A stretch of 64,000 nt of DNA from Chromobacterium sinusclupearum (GTDB lineage: Bacteria; Pseudomonadota; Gammaproteobacteria; Burkholderiales; Chromobacteriaceae). The notes below the pieces were generated by a model that searched no databases, had not been told where the DNA came from, and worked only from the letters and a program-made list of their open reading frames with translations. Each line of letters begins with the position of its first letter. The first letter of the stretch is position 1. The stretch covers positions 1 through 64,000 of the forward strand of contig NZ_PPTF01000015.1 in assembly GCF_002902845.1 (NCBI RefSeq), given 5' to 3'. Below are positions 27,612-36,346 of the stretch, piece by piece. Both the position numbers and the translations under genes were made by a program.

Positions 27612-28145
27612 ATGAAATTTTTTACCGACCTCCTCCCCGTCCTGCTGTTCTTCGGCGCCTACTGGCTGACCCGCGACATGTTCGTCGCCACCGGCGTGGC
27701 CATCGCCGCCACCGTCGTCATGGTGGCCTGGGCCTGGTACAAGCACCGCAAGGTGGACACCATGCAATGGATCAGCCTGGGGCTGATCGTGGTGCTGGGC
27801 GGCGCCACCCTGCTCTTGCACGACAAGCACTTCATCATGTGGAAGCCCACCGTCTTGTACTGGGTGATGGGCGGCGGTCTGCTGATCAGCGATTTCGCCG
27901 GCAAGAACGGCCTGCGCATGATGATGGGCCAGCAGATCAGCATGCCGGACCCGGTATGGCGCAAGCTCACCTGGGCCTGGTGCGGCTTCTTCGGCTTCAT
28001 GGGCGCGCTGAACCTGTTCGTCGCTTACCATTTCAGCGAAGACGTCTGGGTCAACTTCAAGCTGTTCGGCGGCATGGGACTGATGCTGCTGTTCGTGATC
28101 GCCCAGAGCCTGTTCCTGGCCAAATACATCGAGGAAAAGAAATAA
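27612..28145 (+). CDS. yciB: Inner membrane-spanning protein YciB (septation protein A family)
   Basis: A 177-residue polytopic protein with about five membrane segments, matching YciB/IspZ. In E. coli YciB acts at the cell envelope with peptidoglycan elongation and division factors; in Shigella its loss disturbs septation. Start ATG 27612 gives the family N-terminus [14 protein letters not shown]. The stop overlaps the next start (TAATG), making a tight yciB-yciI-bolA set. Confidence 0.95.
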   Translation: MKFFTDLLPVLLFFGAYWLTRDMFVATGVAIAATVVMVAWAWYKHRKVDTMQWISLGLIVVLGGATLLLHDKHFIMWKPTVLYWVMGGGLLISDFAGKNGLRMMMGQQISMPDPVWRKLTWAWCGFFGFMGALNLFVAYHFSEDVWVNFKLFGGMGLMLLFVIAQSLFLAKYIEEKK

Positions 28146-28447
28146 TGCTGTATGCCATCGTCGCAGCAGACGCGCCCGGCACGCTGGACAAGCGCCTCGC
28201 CGCCCGCCCTGACCATCTGGCCCGGCTGCAGGCGCTGCAGGACGCCGGCCGCCTGACGCTGGCCGGCCCGTTCCCGGCCATCGACAGCATCGATCCCGGC
28301 CCGGCCGGCTTTTCCGGCAGCCTGATCGTCGCCGAATTCCCGTCGCTGGCCGAGGCGCAAGCCTGGGCCGACGCCGATCCCTACCGCGCCGCCGGCGTCT
28401 ACGCCAGCGTCGAGGTCAAGCCCTTCCGCCAGGTATTCCCGGCATGA
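28145..28447 (+). CDS. yciI: YciI-family protein
   Basis: A 100-residue dimeric alpha+beta barrel protein. It contains the [17 protein letters not shown] and AGPFPA motifs and the [14 protein letters not shown] segment typical of YciI. Relatives include dehalogenase-like enzymes, but the function of YciI is unknown. It overlaps yciB upstream (TAATG) and bolA downstream (ATGA), so all three are translated together. Confidence 0.92.
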   Translation: MLYAIVAADAPGTLDKRLAARPDHLARLQALQDAGRLTLAGPFPAIDSIDPGPAGFSGSLIVAEFPSLAEAQAWADADPYRAAGVYASVEVKPFRQVFPA

Positions 28448-28710
28448 GCGACACCGTGCAACTGCTGGAAACGGCGCTGCAGGTGCTTGCGCCGGAGCAT
28501 CTGGACATCCAGGACGACAGCGCCCTGCACGCCGGCCACGCCGGCGCCAAGGGCGGTGGCGGCCACTATACGTTGACGATAGTCAGCGCCCGCTTTGCAG
28601 GCCTGGGCCGCGTGCAACGCCACCGGCTGATCTACCAAACCCTGGGCGAACTGATGACCAGCCGCGTGCATGCGCTGGCCATCCGCGCGCTCACTCCAGA
28701 AGAACTCTGA
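28444..28710 (+). CDS. bolA: BolA-family protein
   Basis: An 88-residue BolA/IbaG-type protein with the class II KH-like fold. [24 protein letters not shown] matches the conserved core, and the HYTLTIVS strand carries the conserved His. Such proteins bind monothiol glutaredoxins and [2Fe-2S] clusters and some act as regulators. The short length is normal. It overlaps yciI and precedes the parvulin genes by 20 bases. Confidence 0.92.
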   Translation: MSDTVQLLETALQVLAPEHLDIQDDSALHAGHAGAKGGGGHYTLTIVSARFAGLGRVQRHRLIYQTLGELMTSRVHALAIRALTPEEL

Positions 28711-28730
28711 ATTTCTACCAAAGGGCTAAC

Positions 28731-29519
28731 ATGAAGCACTCCCGTATCGCCGCGCTGCTGTTGGCAGCCTCGATCAGTCTGCCGGCAGCCGCCGAATCGA
28801 TCGCCGTGGTCAACGGCGTTTCCATCGACAAGTCCGAACTGGACGCGGCCGTCGCCAATGTGGTGCAAAGCAACGGCGGCCGGGTGCAAGACTCCCCGGA
28901 GCTGCGCGAACAGCTGAAGAATTCGCTGATCAGCCGCCAAGTCATCCTGCAGGAAGCCGCCCGCCGCGGCCTGGACAAACAGCCGGAATTCGTCAAACGC
29001 CTGGACGAAGCTCGTTCCGAGCTGCTGCGCGACGCGCTGTTCGCCGACATCGCCAACAAGGCCAGCATCAGCGATGCCGACATCAAGGCCCGCTACGATC
29101 AGGAAGTCGCCAAGTACGCCGGCACCAAGGAACTGCACGCCTACCAGATCACCCTGTCCAGCCAGGCCGACGCCCAAAAGCTGATCGCCCAACTGAAGAA
29201 GGGCGGCAAGTTTGAAGAGCTGGCCAAGACCCGCTCGATCGATCCCAACGCCAAGCAAACCGGCGGCGACATGGGCTGGGGCAATCTGTCTCGCATGGAG
29301 CCCAAGCTGGCCGAAGCGCTGAAGGCCATCCCCAAGGGCCAGGTCAGCGCCCAGCCGTTCCAGTCGCAGCTGGGTTGGCATGTGTTCAAGGTAGCCGACA
29401 TCCGCGACGCGCAAGTGCCGTCGCTGGATCAAGTCAAGCCTCAGCTCGCCCGCCAGTTGCAGGAAGAAGCCATTGCCAAGGCCGTGGAAGACCTGCGCGC
29501 CAAGAGCAAGATCCAGTAA
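28731..29519 (+). CDS. Periplasmic parvulin-type peptidyl-prolyl isomerase (altered active site)
   Basis: A 262-residue secreted protein with signal peptide (MKHSRIAALLLAASISLPAAA), an N-terminal SurA-like helical chaperone region and a parvulin domain (about 135-235). The usual HARHIL strand reads HAYQIT here, replacing the second active-site His by Q139, while GGDMGWG and LGWHVFKV are kept. Activity may be reduced, leaving a chaperone role. It is the first of three adjacent parvulins, so probably arose by duplication. Confidence 0.9.
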   Translation: MKHSRIAALLLAASISLPAAAESIAVVNGVSIDKSELDAAVANVVQSNGGRVQDSPELREQLKNSLISRQVILQEAARRGLDKQPEFVKRLDEARSELLRDALFADIANKASISDADIKARYDQEVAKYAGTKELHAYQITLSSQADAQKLIAQLKKGGKFEELAKTRSIDPNAKQTGGDMGWGNLSRMEPKLAEALKAIPKGQVSAQPFQSQLGWHVFKVADIRDAQVPSLDQVKPQLARQLQEEAIAKAVEDLRAKSKIQ

Positions 29520-29551
29520 CACCCCCGATACCGAATCAGGAATCAAACAGA

Positions 29552-30334
29552 ATGCGTAAAATCCTGCTGCATACCGCCCTCGTCGCCGCTTTCGCCGGCA
29601 GCGCCATCGCCGTAGCCGGCCCGACCGTCAACGGCCAGCAGATCTCCGACGTCCGCATCGACGCCGTGGCCAAGATGATGGAAACCCAAGGCCAGAATGT
29701 CACCCCGCAAGCTCGCGATCAGATCAAAGACCAGTTGATCACCGCCGAAGTGCTGCGCCAGGAAGCCGTGAAAAAGGGCCTGGACAAGTCTGCGGAATTC
29801 AATGCCGAGCTGGCCAATATGCAGGCGATGGCGCTGGCCAACCGTCTGATCAAAGACTTTGAGAAGGCCAACCCGGTCAGCGACGCCGATCTGAAGGCCG
29901 AATACGACAAGCTGGTGGCTTCGGTTCCGGAAACCAAGCAGTACCACGCGCGCCACATCCTGGTGAAGACCGAAGCCGAAGCCAAGGCGGTGATCGAAGC
30001 GCTGAAGAAGGGCAAGTCCTTCGACAAGCTGGCCAAGGAAAAGTCCATGGACCCGGGCAGCAAGGCCAATGGCGGCGATCTGGGCTGGCAGGAAGCCGGC
30101 ACCTTTGTCGCGCCGTTCTCCGAGGCGATGAGCAAACTGGCCAAGGGCGAAGTGACCGCCTCTCCGGTGAAAACCGAGTACGGCTGGCACGTGATCAAGC
30201 TGGACGACATGCGCACCCAGCGCAACGTGCCGTCGCTGGATGACATCCGTCCGCAGTTGACCCAGCGCGTGATGGGCGCCCGCATCGAGAAATACGTTGC
30301 CGATCTGAAGGCCAAGGCCCAGGTTCAGCAATAA
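29552..30334 (+). CDS. Periplasmic parvulin-type peptidyl-prolyl isomerase
   Basis: A 260-residue secreted foldase with signal peptide MRKILLHTALVAAFAGSAIA, a helical chaperone region and a full parvulin domain: YHARHILV (H135), GGDLGWQ and YGWHVIKL. It should isomerise X-Pro bonds of exported proteins and help outer-membrane protein folding. It is similar along its length to the preceding gene, 32 bases away, but retains the active-site His. ATG 29552 is chosen by the signal peptide. Confidence 0.93.
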   Translation: MRKILLHTALVAAFAGSAIAVAGPTVNGQQISDVRIDAVAKMMETQGQNVTPQARDQIKDQLITAEVLRQEAVKKGLDKSAEFNAELANMQAMALANRLIKDFEKANPVSDADLKAEYDKLVASVPETKQYHARHILVKTEAEAKAVIEALKKGKSFDKLAKEKSMDPGSKANGGDLGWQEAGTFVAPFSEAMSKLAKGEVTASPVKTEYGWHVIKLDDMRTQRNVPSLDDIRPQLTQRVMGARIEKYVADLKAKAQVQQ

Positions 30335-30355
30335 TCCGCGCCATGCTTCAACAAC

Positions 30356-30384
30356 GGGGACGGCTTGCCGTCCTCGTTTCGTTT
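30356..30384 (+). terminator. Terminator after the two periplasmic parvulin genes
   Basis: The stem GGGGACGGC/GCCGTCCTC (30356-30375) is followed by GTTTCGTTT, 21 bases after the stop. Confidence 0.7.
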
Positions 30385-30526
30385 AGGCGGACTTGACAGC
30401 CCGCGCCGTCCCGCTTACCTTGCCGGCACATCGTCGCGCAGGCCCGCCCTGCCCTTGTCACCGGCTGCCGCAGGCAGCCTCATTCGGAAATGCCGCCTCG
30501 ATGGCTGCTCCGCACAGGAAATTCTC

Positions 30527-31252
30527 ATGACCATTACCGTCAACGGCGTTGAAATCAGCGAAGAGATGATCGCGTCCCAACTGGACCACTATGCCGACAC
30601 GCCCAGCCCGCGCGACACCGCGATCCAGCAACTGATCCTGCACACCCTGCTGGTGCAGCAGGCCAAGAGCGAAGGCCTGGACGTCTCCGACGAGCAACAA
30701 GCCATCCAATCGCTGCTGGACAGCAAGCTGCAGGTGCCGACCATCGACGAAGCCAGCTGCCGCGAATTCTACGAACAGTACCCGGAACGCTTCAGCGCCG
30801 GCGACAGCGCCGTGGCCAACCACATCCTGCTGCCCAAGGGCGAAGGCCTGGAAGCCGGCCTGATCAAAGCCAAGGCTGAAGGCATCCTGGCTGAAGTCCA
30901 GGCCAATCCGTCGCGCTTCGCCGCGCTGGCACAAGAGCATTCCACCTGCCCGTCCGGCAAGCAAGGCGGCAGCCTGGGCCAGTTTGGCCGCGGCCAGATG
31001 GTGCCGGAATTCGAACAAGCGGTGTTCAGCACCGCGGCCGGCGAAATCACCCCCAACCTGGTGGAAACCCAGTTCGGCTACCACATCATTCAGGTGGAGC
31101 AACGCGTGGAAGGCGGCAAGATCAGCTTCGACGAGATCAAGGAACGCCTGCAGCATTACCTGACCGACCTGGCAGTCAATCAAGCCATGCACGAATACCT
31201 GAACGGCCTGGTATCGGCTGCTCAGATCAGCGGTTATCAGATGAACGCCTAA
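30527..31252 (+). CDS. Cytoplasmic parvulin-type peptidyl-prolyl isomerase (NifM-like)
   Basis: A 241-residue parvulin without a signal peptide. An N-terminal helical region (to about 95) precedes a parvulin domain with ANHILLPKGE, GGSLGQFGRGQMVPEFE and FGYHIIQVE. The layout matches NifM-like/cytosolic PpiC proteins. ATG 30527, preceded by CAGGAA, starts the conserved MTITVNGVEI. It is separated from the periplasmic pair by a terminator, so has its own transcript. Clients are unknown; no nif gene lies nearby. Confidence 0.9.
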   Translation: MTITVNGVEISEEMIASQLDHYADTPSPRDTAIQQLILHTLLVQQAKSEGLDVSDEQQAIQSLLDSKLQVPTIDEASCREFYEQYPERFSAGDSAVANHILLPKGEGLEAGLIKAKAEGILAEVQANPSRFAALAQEHSTCPSGKQGGSLGQFGRGQMVPEFEQAVFSTAAGEITPNLVETQFGYHIIQVEQRVEGGKISFDEIKERLQHYLTDLAVNQAMHEYLNGLVSAAQISGYQMNA

Positions 31253-31269
31253 GCGGCCATCCAGCCAGC

Positions 31270-32589
31270 TTATCGGGCCGCCGGCTTCTTGCCGGCGGCC
31301 TTTTTCATGCTCGCCGCCGCCGGCAGCTGATGCAGGCTGGCCGCCACCGGCTTGGAGAAGCTGTAGCCGTCGTGCCGGTCCCAGTTGATCGACCACGTCA
31401 TCACGCCGCGGAAGGTCGGATAGGCTTGCGCCGGCAGCACCGTGCCGCAGCCTTGCAAGGCGGTCAGGCAGCTCAGCGCCTTGGCCACGATGTCGGTCGT
31501 GACAAAGCCGGAATTAGCCGAACTGCGGCCGGACGGCACGCCAAAGGCCACCTGATCCGGCCGCAGTCCTTTGAAATTGCCGGACGCGCCGTTTGAGATG
31601 GGGAAACCCTCGATCAGCATTTTGCTGCCGCCCACCAGCATGTCCACCGAGCCCTCGGCCAGCGCGCCGTTGGAATACGGCGTATACAGCCCGCCGTTGT
31701 TGTAATACTGGACATGAATCACCGACAGGTCGTCGCGCAGGCCGTCGATGATGGGGAGATAGGCGCCCCAGTTGCCGCCGTAAGCGACGAAGCCGCCCTG
31801 CACATAGGGGTGTTCCGGCGCCATGGACAGGTAGAAACTCGGCCCCACCTTGGCCTTGAGCTGCTTCACCGCGCTGACCAGATTGCTGACCACCGGCGCG
31901 CCCACCACGATGCCGCTGCCGCTCTCCAGATCCAGGTCTATGCCGTCGAAACCGTATTGAGTGAGGATGCCGTACAGGCTGTTGACGAAGTTCTGCACTT
32001 GGGCGGCGTTGTTCAGCGTCACCGAGCCATTCTGTCCGCCCAACGACAGCACCACCTTCTTGCCCTTGGCCTGCAGCGTGCGGATGTCCTGAGAGAACTG
32101 GGCCGCGCTGCCGGCGCCCGGGTCCAGCGTGAAGCTGACATTGCCGTTGCCGGCATCGTCGGCGAAGGCCACCACGACCACATCCCAGTCCGCGCTGACC
32201 TGAGACAACGGGAAAGCCGGGCCGCTGGGATTGGCGAAGTTGTGCCAATAGCCGATCAAAGCATGCTTGGCAAAAGCCGCGCCATTGCTCGGCGGCGGGC
32301 TGGGCGGCGTGGGAGGACTCGGCGGCGTCGGCGGGGTGGGGTCGCCGCCGGCGCAGCTGCCGCCCGACGCCCACAAGGTCGGCGTGGCCGGCGGATTCCA
32401 ATTGGCGCCGACGTAGGCCGTATGCGCCACCAACGCCGTGTAATTGGCATTGCTATAGCTGACGACATCGCCCACCTTGTAAGTCGCGCCCTCGGCCCAG
32501 ACCGGGCAGTCCGCTTGCGCTATCTGGCCCCAGAACAGCAGCAGCGCCAGGCCGATGGCGCGCAGAATGTTGTTGAATCCTTGATGCAT
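31270..32589 (-). CDS. Secreted GH18 chitinase with N-terminal chitin-binding module
   Basis: A 439-residue secreted endo- or exochitinase. Order: signal peptide (1-26, ending IAQA), a CBM5/12-type module (about 28-78, with WAEGATYKVGDVVSY), a Pro/Thr/Ser linker (82-101), and a GH18 barrel. The catalytic DxxDxDxE motif is DGIDLDLE at 215-222, with E222 the proton donor. A basic tail (KKAAGKKPAAR) overlaps a terminator on the other strand. GAGGAGG before ATG 32589 is a strong Shine-Dalgarno. It degrades chitin to chito-oligosaccharides, fitting Chromobacterium ecology. A TGGTATT direct repeat at the promoter suggests GlcNAc control. Confidence 0.95.
   Translation of the reverse strand: MHQGFNNILRAIGLALLLFWGQIAQADCPVWAEGATYKVGDVVSYSNANYTALVAHTAYVGANWNPPATPTLWASGGSCAGGDPTPPTPPSPPTPPSPPPSNGAAFAKHALIGYWHNFANPSGPAFPLSQVSADWDVVVVAFADDAGNGNVSFTLDPGAGSAAQFSQDIRTLQAKGKKVVLSLGGQNGSVTLNNAAQVQNFVNSLYGILTQYGFDGIDLDLESGSGIVVGAPVVSNLVSAVKQLKAKVGPSFYLSMAPEHPYVQGGFVAYGGNWGAYLPIIDGLRDDLSVIHVQYYNNGGLYTPYSNGALAEGSVDMLVGGSKMLIEGFPISNGASGNFKGLRPDQVAFGVPSGRSSANSGFVTTDIVAKALSCLTALQGCGTVLPAQAYPTFRGVMTWSINWDRHDGYSFSKPVAASLHQLPAAASMKKAAGKKPAAR
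31276..31305 (+). terminator. Terminator of the NifM-like gene, lying inside the chitinase 3' end
   Basis: A perfect 10-bp stem GGCCGCCGGC-TTCTT-GCCGGCGGCC is followed by TTTTT. The antisense strand codes for the last residues of the convergent chitinase. Confidence 0.85.
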
Positions 32590-32620
32590 GGTCTGCCTCC
32601 TCGTATCGAGTTGAACCAAT

Positions 32621-32638
32621 TGGTATTTAATTGGTATT
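32621..32638. promoter_or_regulatory. Direct-repeat operator at the chitinase promoter (NagQ-like)
   Basis: TGGTATT-TAAT-TGGTATT lies over the predicted start site. It matches the TGGTATT-N4-TGGTATT arrangement that I recall for the GntR-type GlcNAc repressor NagQ. A neighbouring ACCAATTGGT palindrome overlaps the first repeat. Confidence 0.65.
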
Positions 32639-32640
32639 TC

Positions 32641-32668
32641 AGACTATGCTATCCATATCAATTTTCAA
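32641..32668 (-). promoter_or_regulatory. Candidate promoter of the chitinase gene
   Basis: On the minus strand TTGAAA (32663-32668), a 16-base spacer and TAGTCT (32641-32646), just upstream of the direct repeat. Confidence 0.45.
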
Positions 32669-32696
32669 CATCAAAATGCCAAATTTCTAAATCCAA

Positions 32697-32729
32697 TAAA
32701 AAAGCCGCGTCCCATATGGGACACGGCTT
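32697..32729 (-). terminator. Terminator of the DsbA-like gene
   Basis: A long near-perfect hairpin centred on CCCATATGGG (arms AAGCCGTG/CGCGGCTT) is followed on the minus strand by TTTTTT. Confidence 0.85.
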
Positions 32730-32744
32730 GATATCAACCCATGC

Positions 32745-33425
32745 TCAGCGGCAACGGTCAGGCGTACAGAACAGCGCGTCATCTGCCGCCGCCGGTTTCG
32801 GCAACCGTTCCCGCAGGGCGGCTGCCAGTTGCTCCGGCCTGCCGAACCAGGCGGACAATTCCAGCCGCTCCCGTTGTCCATCCTGCTCCAGCACCACGGA
32901 CGGGAAACCATGCAACCCCCATTGGGCCATCAGGCGGCGGCTCTCAGCGATATGCCGCTCCGCCTCGGTCCGCGCCGCGCTCCAGGCCTGGGCAAATGCC
33001 GCCGCGTCGGCGCCCTGCTCCGCCGCCAGTTCGCTCAACACTTCGAATTCGGCGATGCGCCGTCCCTCCTGATAATGGGCGCGCTGGATGCGGGCCAGCA
33101 TGGCCAGCGGCTCCAGGCCCAGTTTGCCGGCCGCCAGAATGGCAGCGATGGGCGGGTCCGACGCCAACGGCGCGCCGATATCGTTCAGCAAGCCATTGAA
33201 GTAGGCGTCACCGAAAGGTTGGCCGCTCATCTGGGCGATGCGCGCGTCGTGCGGCATCACGTAGCCGCGCCACTCCGGCGTGATGGTGCGGCCTTCCGCT
33301 TCGTCTATCATGCCGCCGGCGTGCATGATCAATTCCAATCCCGGCACAGCGGCCGCCACCTTCAGCAAGGGAGAGGCGCCGTAGCACCAGCCGCAAAGTG
33401 GGTCGTAGAAATAATGCAGTTTCAT
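32745..33425 (-). CDS. DsbA-family thioredoxin-fold protein (FrnE-like)
   Basis: A 226-residue cytoplasmic DsbA-fold oxidoreductase. The active site is C11-G-W-C14 in the first strand, followed by a helical insertion and the cis-Pro region GFPSVVL. A second Cys pair lies at the very C-terminus (CTPDRC). No signal peptide is present, as in FrnE-type members. ATG 33425 is chosen over an upstream GTG. It starts 5 bases before the end of the MBL-fold gene, so the two are probably co-transcribed. Confidence 0.88.
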   Translation of the reverse strand: MKLHYFYDPLCGWCYGASPLLKVAAAVPGLELIMHAGGMIDEAEGRTITPEWRGYVMPHDARIAQMSGQPFGDAYFNGLLNDIGAPLASDPPIAAILAAGKLGLEPLAMLARIQRAHYQEGRRIAEFEVLSELAAEQGADAAAFAQAWSAARTEAERHIAESRRLMAQWGLHGFPSVVLEQDGQRERLELSAWFGRPEQLAAALRERLPKPAAADDALFCTPDRCR

Positions 33426-33430
33426 CTGGC

Positions 33431-34291
33431 TTACCACTTCATCTCGCCCTTGCGCACCTTGGCGCCCAGTTCCAGCGTGGACACTTCGGCCGCGTTCGGA
33501 TAGGCCTGCTTCATCGCCTCGATCAACTCGCCGCTGTTGGCGGTGGCGGCATTTTTGGCTTCAAAAGTTTTCAGGTAATCGCGGGTGTAGCGGATGGCGG
33601 ATACGTCCATCTTGTCGCCGGCGATCATATGGCCCGGCACCACCACGGCCGGCTTCAGCGCCTCCATATCGTCCAGCTGCTTGTACCAGCCCTTGCGCTC
33701 GGCGTCGTTCTGGGTGTCGGCGGTCCACACATGCATGCCGGAGTACACGCCGACATTGCCGACAATGGCGCGGATGGACGGAATCCATACATAACCGCGG
33801 TGGGCCATCACGCCCTTGGTGTCGCGCAGTTCCAGCGCCTTGCCTTCCAGCATGATCTTGTCGGCCTTGATTTCAGTCGGCAGCAGCGGATTGGCCTGCG
33901 GCGCGTTGGCGCCCATCTTCGGCCCCCAGAACGCCACCTTGCCCTTCACATTGCCCTTGATGTGGGCCAGCACTTCCGGCGCGGCCACCAGCTCGGCCTT
34001 GGGGAAGATCTGCTTCAGCACCGAGGCGCCGAAGTAGTAGTCCGGATCGGCCTGGCTGACGTAGATGGTTTTCAGGTTTTTGCCGCTGTCCAGCACGCGA
34101 GCGGCGATGCGGTAGGCGTCGGCGCGGGTGAAGCCGGTGTCAATCAGCACGGCGTCCTTGTCGCCGGTCACCAGCACCGAGCTGACGTTGAAGCTGTTGC
34201 TGTCGGCGTTGTAGACCGACAGCTTGAGATCGCCCGCATGGGCGAAACCGGCAGCGGCGAGAGCGGCGGCGATCAGGGTTTGACGGATCAT
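33431..34291 (-). CDS. Exported MBL-fold protein with degenerate metal-binding motif
   Basis: A 286-residue protein with signal peptide (MIRQTLIAAALAAAGFAHA) and the metallo-beta-lactamase fold. VLIDTGF and the late VVVPGHM are kept, but the key HxHxDH motif reads Q80-A-D82-P-D84-Y85. Three metal-binding histidines are therefore replaced, although H203-region and PGH remain. It is unlikely to be an ordinary zinc hydrolase; it might bind another metal or act as a binding protein. It is divergent from a LysR gene, which may control it. Confidence 0.88.
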   Translation of the reverse strand: MIRQTLIAAALAAAGFAHAGDLKLSVYNADSNSFNVSSVLVTGDKDAVLIDTGFTRADAYRIAARVLDSGKNLKTIYVSQADPDYYFGASVLKQIFPKAELVAAPEVLAHIKGNVKGKVAFWGPKMGANAPQANPLLPTEIKADKIMLEGKALELRDTKGVMAHRGYVWIPSIRAIVGNVGVYSGMHVWTADTQNDAERKGWYKQLDDMEALKPAVVVPGHMIAGDKMDVSAIRYTRDYLKTFEAKNAATANSGELIEAMKQAYPNAAEVSTLELGAKVRKGEMKW

Positions 34292-34434
34292 GGTGGGACT
34301 CCTTCAGTCTTATGCCGGCGCCCGCCGGCGGGGTTGCACTGCGAATCAGTGAAGATGCGCACACTATAAGCTTAGTAATCGCACCAATAAATGGCTTAAA
34401 ATGCACATTATTGTTTCAAAAAACGAGCATATAA

Positions 34435-35346
34435 ATGGACAGGCTGACCGCGATGCAAGTGTTCGCCGAAGTCGCCCAGCTGGGCAGCTTCACCGCCGCC
34501 GGCGACAAACTCGACATGTCCCGCCCCATGGTCACCCGCTATGTCGACGAGCTGGAACAGTGGCTGGGCGTGCGGCTGCTGCAGCGCTCCACTCGCAAGG
34601 TCACGCTCACCGACGCCGGCCTGGCCTGCTTGGCGCGCTGCCAGCAGATGCTGGAACTGGCGGCCGAAGTGCGGGCCGACGCCAGCCAGCGCGACGGCCA
34701 GGTGCGCGGCTTGTTGCGGGTGGCGGCCAGCACTTCGTTTGGCCTAGCGGTGCTGGGCGGCTTGATGGCCGAATTCAGCGAACGCCACCCGCAGCTGCGC
34801 ATCGACCTGCAATTGGGCGACCGCGCCGTCAACCTGATTGAAGAAAGAATAGACCTGGCCATCCGCATCACCAATGAACCTGATCCGGGCCTGGTGGGAC
34901 GGCGGCTATGCGACTGCCGCTCGCTGGCGGTGGCTTCGCCCGCTTATCTGGCCCGCCACGGCATGCCCGGGCATCCGCTGGATCTGGAAAACCACCGCTG
35001 CCTTAGTTACAGCAACTTCGGCCGCAGCGAATGGCGCTTCCGCCAGGGCACAGAGGAACAGCGGGTCAGAGTCAGCGGCGCCATCAGCGCCAACGAAGCC
35101 AGCGCGCTGCTGTGCGCCGCGGTCGCGGGCGGCGGCATCGCCCTGCAACCCAGCTATCTGGCCGCGCCCTACGTCCGCCGCGGCGAACTGGTGGCGCTGC
35201 TGCCAGACTGGCAGCCGCAGCTGATGGGAATTCATGCGCTGTATCCGTCGCGCCGCCTGCTGCCGCTGGCGCTGCGCAGTCTGCTGGACTTTTTGGTGGA
35301 AAAGCTGGGCGGACCGCTGCCGCCGTGGGACCGCGCCGCCGGCTAA
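34435..35346 (+). CDS. LysR-family transcriptional regulator
   Basis: A 303-residue LysR-type regulator. The winged helix-turn-helix is at the N-terminus (AEVAQLGSFTAAGDKLDMSR and VTRYVDELE), and residues 90-295 form the LysR substrate-binding domain. It resembles the CrgA/YafC-type subgroup. The 143-base region shared with the divergent MBL-fold gene is A/T-rich and probably holds both promoters and the binding site, so the MBL-DsbA pair is the likely target. The inducer is unknown. Confidence 0.92.
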   Translation: MDRLTAMQVFAEVAQLGSFTAAGDKLDMSRPMVTRYVDELEQWLGVRLLQRSTRKVTLTDAGLACLARCQQMLELAAEVRADASQRDGQVRGLLRVAASTSFGLAVLGGLMAEFSERHPQLRIDLQLGDRAVNLIEERIDLAIRITNEPDPGLVGRRLCDCRSLAVASPAYLARHGMPGHPLDLENHRCLSYSNFGRSEWRFRQGTEEQRVRVSGAISANEASALLCAAVAGGGIALQPSYLAAPYVRRGELVALLPDWQPQLMGIHALYPSRRLLPLALRSLLDFLVEKLGGPLPPWDRAAG

Positions 35347-35509
35347 GCCGCTGCCGCTTAGATCTTATCAGCATGAAGAAGTGACTTTTCGAGCCAAATG
35401 GCTATTGGCAATTGCCGGTTGCCGCAAGATCGCCTAAGCTCAGCTACATCCGATATGCCGGCCGCCCGCCGGCAGTGACGCAAACCGTTAATGAAGTGGA
35501 ATCAGATCG

Positions 35510-36289
35510 ATGTGCCAGCTGCTGGGCATGAATTGCAATATCCCGACCGACATCCTGTTCTCGTTCGAGGGCTTCCATCGCCGCGGCGGCCTGACCGACC
35601 ACCATGCCGATGGCTGGGGCATCGCCTTCTTCGAACAGAAGGGGTGCCGCGTTTTCCTGGATGACAAACCCTCGGTCGAATCGCCGGTGGCCGAACTGGT
35701 GCGCCGCTACCCGATCAAGTCCGAGAACGTCATCGCCCACATCCGCAAGGCCACCCAGGGCAAGGTCAACCTGGCCAACACCCACCCGTTCATGCGCGAG
35801 ATGTGGGGCCAGTACTGGATCTTCGCCCACAACGGCAATCTGGAAGACTTCCAGCCGGAAACCGGCGAGTATTACCGCCCAGTGGGCACCACCGACTCCG
35901 AACGCGCCTTCTGCCACCTGATGGAGCGGCTGCGCGCCAAGTGGTCGCAGCCGCCGGAGCTGGAAACGCTGTTCAAGGAAGTCGCCGCGCTGGCGGCGGA
36001 AATCGGCAGCAAGGGCGTGTTCAATTTCATGCTGAGCAATGGCGAGGTTTTGTTCGCCCATTGCTCCACCCATCTGCACTACATCATCCGCCGCGCGCCG
36101 TTCAACACCGCCCACCTAGTGGACAACGACGTCAGCGTCGACTTCGCCACCGTCACCACGCCGCGCGACCAGGTGGCGATGATCGCCACCCAGCCGCTGA
36201 CCGACAACGAGCACTGGACGGCGCTGTCGCCCGGCGAACTGATCCTGTTCCGCGACGGCGCGCCGCTGCTGACGCACAAGACGGACTGA
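35510..36289 (+). CDS. Class II glutamine amidotransferase (YafJ-like)
   Basis: A 259-residue stand-alone N-terminal-nucleophile amidotransferase domain. The nucleophile is C2, exposed after Met removal, followed by the conserved HHADGWGIAFF and FAHNGNLEDF motifs. E. coli YafJ belongs to this group; the ammonia acceptor is not known. The start is fixed by the requirement for Cys at position 2. It stands 163 bases after the LysR gene and 57 bases before the DUF294 gene. Confidence 0.92.
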   Translation: MCQLLGMNCNIPTDILFSFEGFHRRGGLTDHHADGWGIAFFEQKGCRVFLDDKPSVESPVAELVRRYPIKSENVIAHIRKATQGKVNLANTHPFMREMWGQYWIFAHNGNLEDFQPETGEYYRPVGTTDSERAFCHLMERLRAKWSQPPELETLFKEVAALAAEIGSKGVFNFMLSNGEVLFAHCSTHLHYIIRRAPFNTAHLVDNDVSVDFATVTTPRDQVAMIATQPLTDNEHWTALSPGELILFRDGAPLLTHKTD

Positions 36290-36346
36290 CATCCAGGCGG
36301 AGATTGGCGGTATGCTGAGGGTAAGCCTTCTACGACCGGATCCGCC

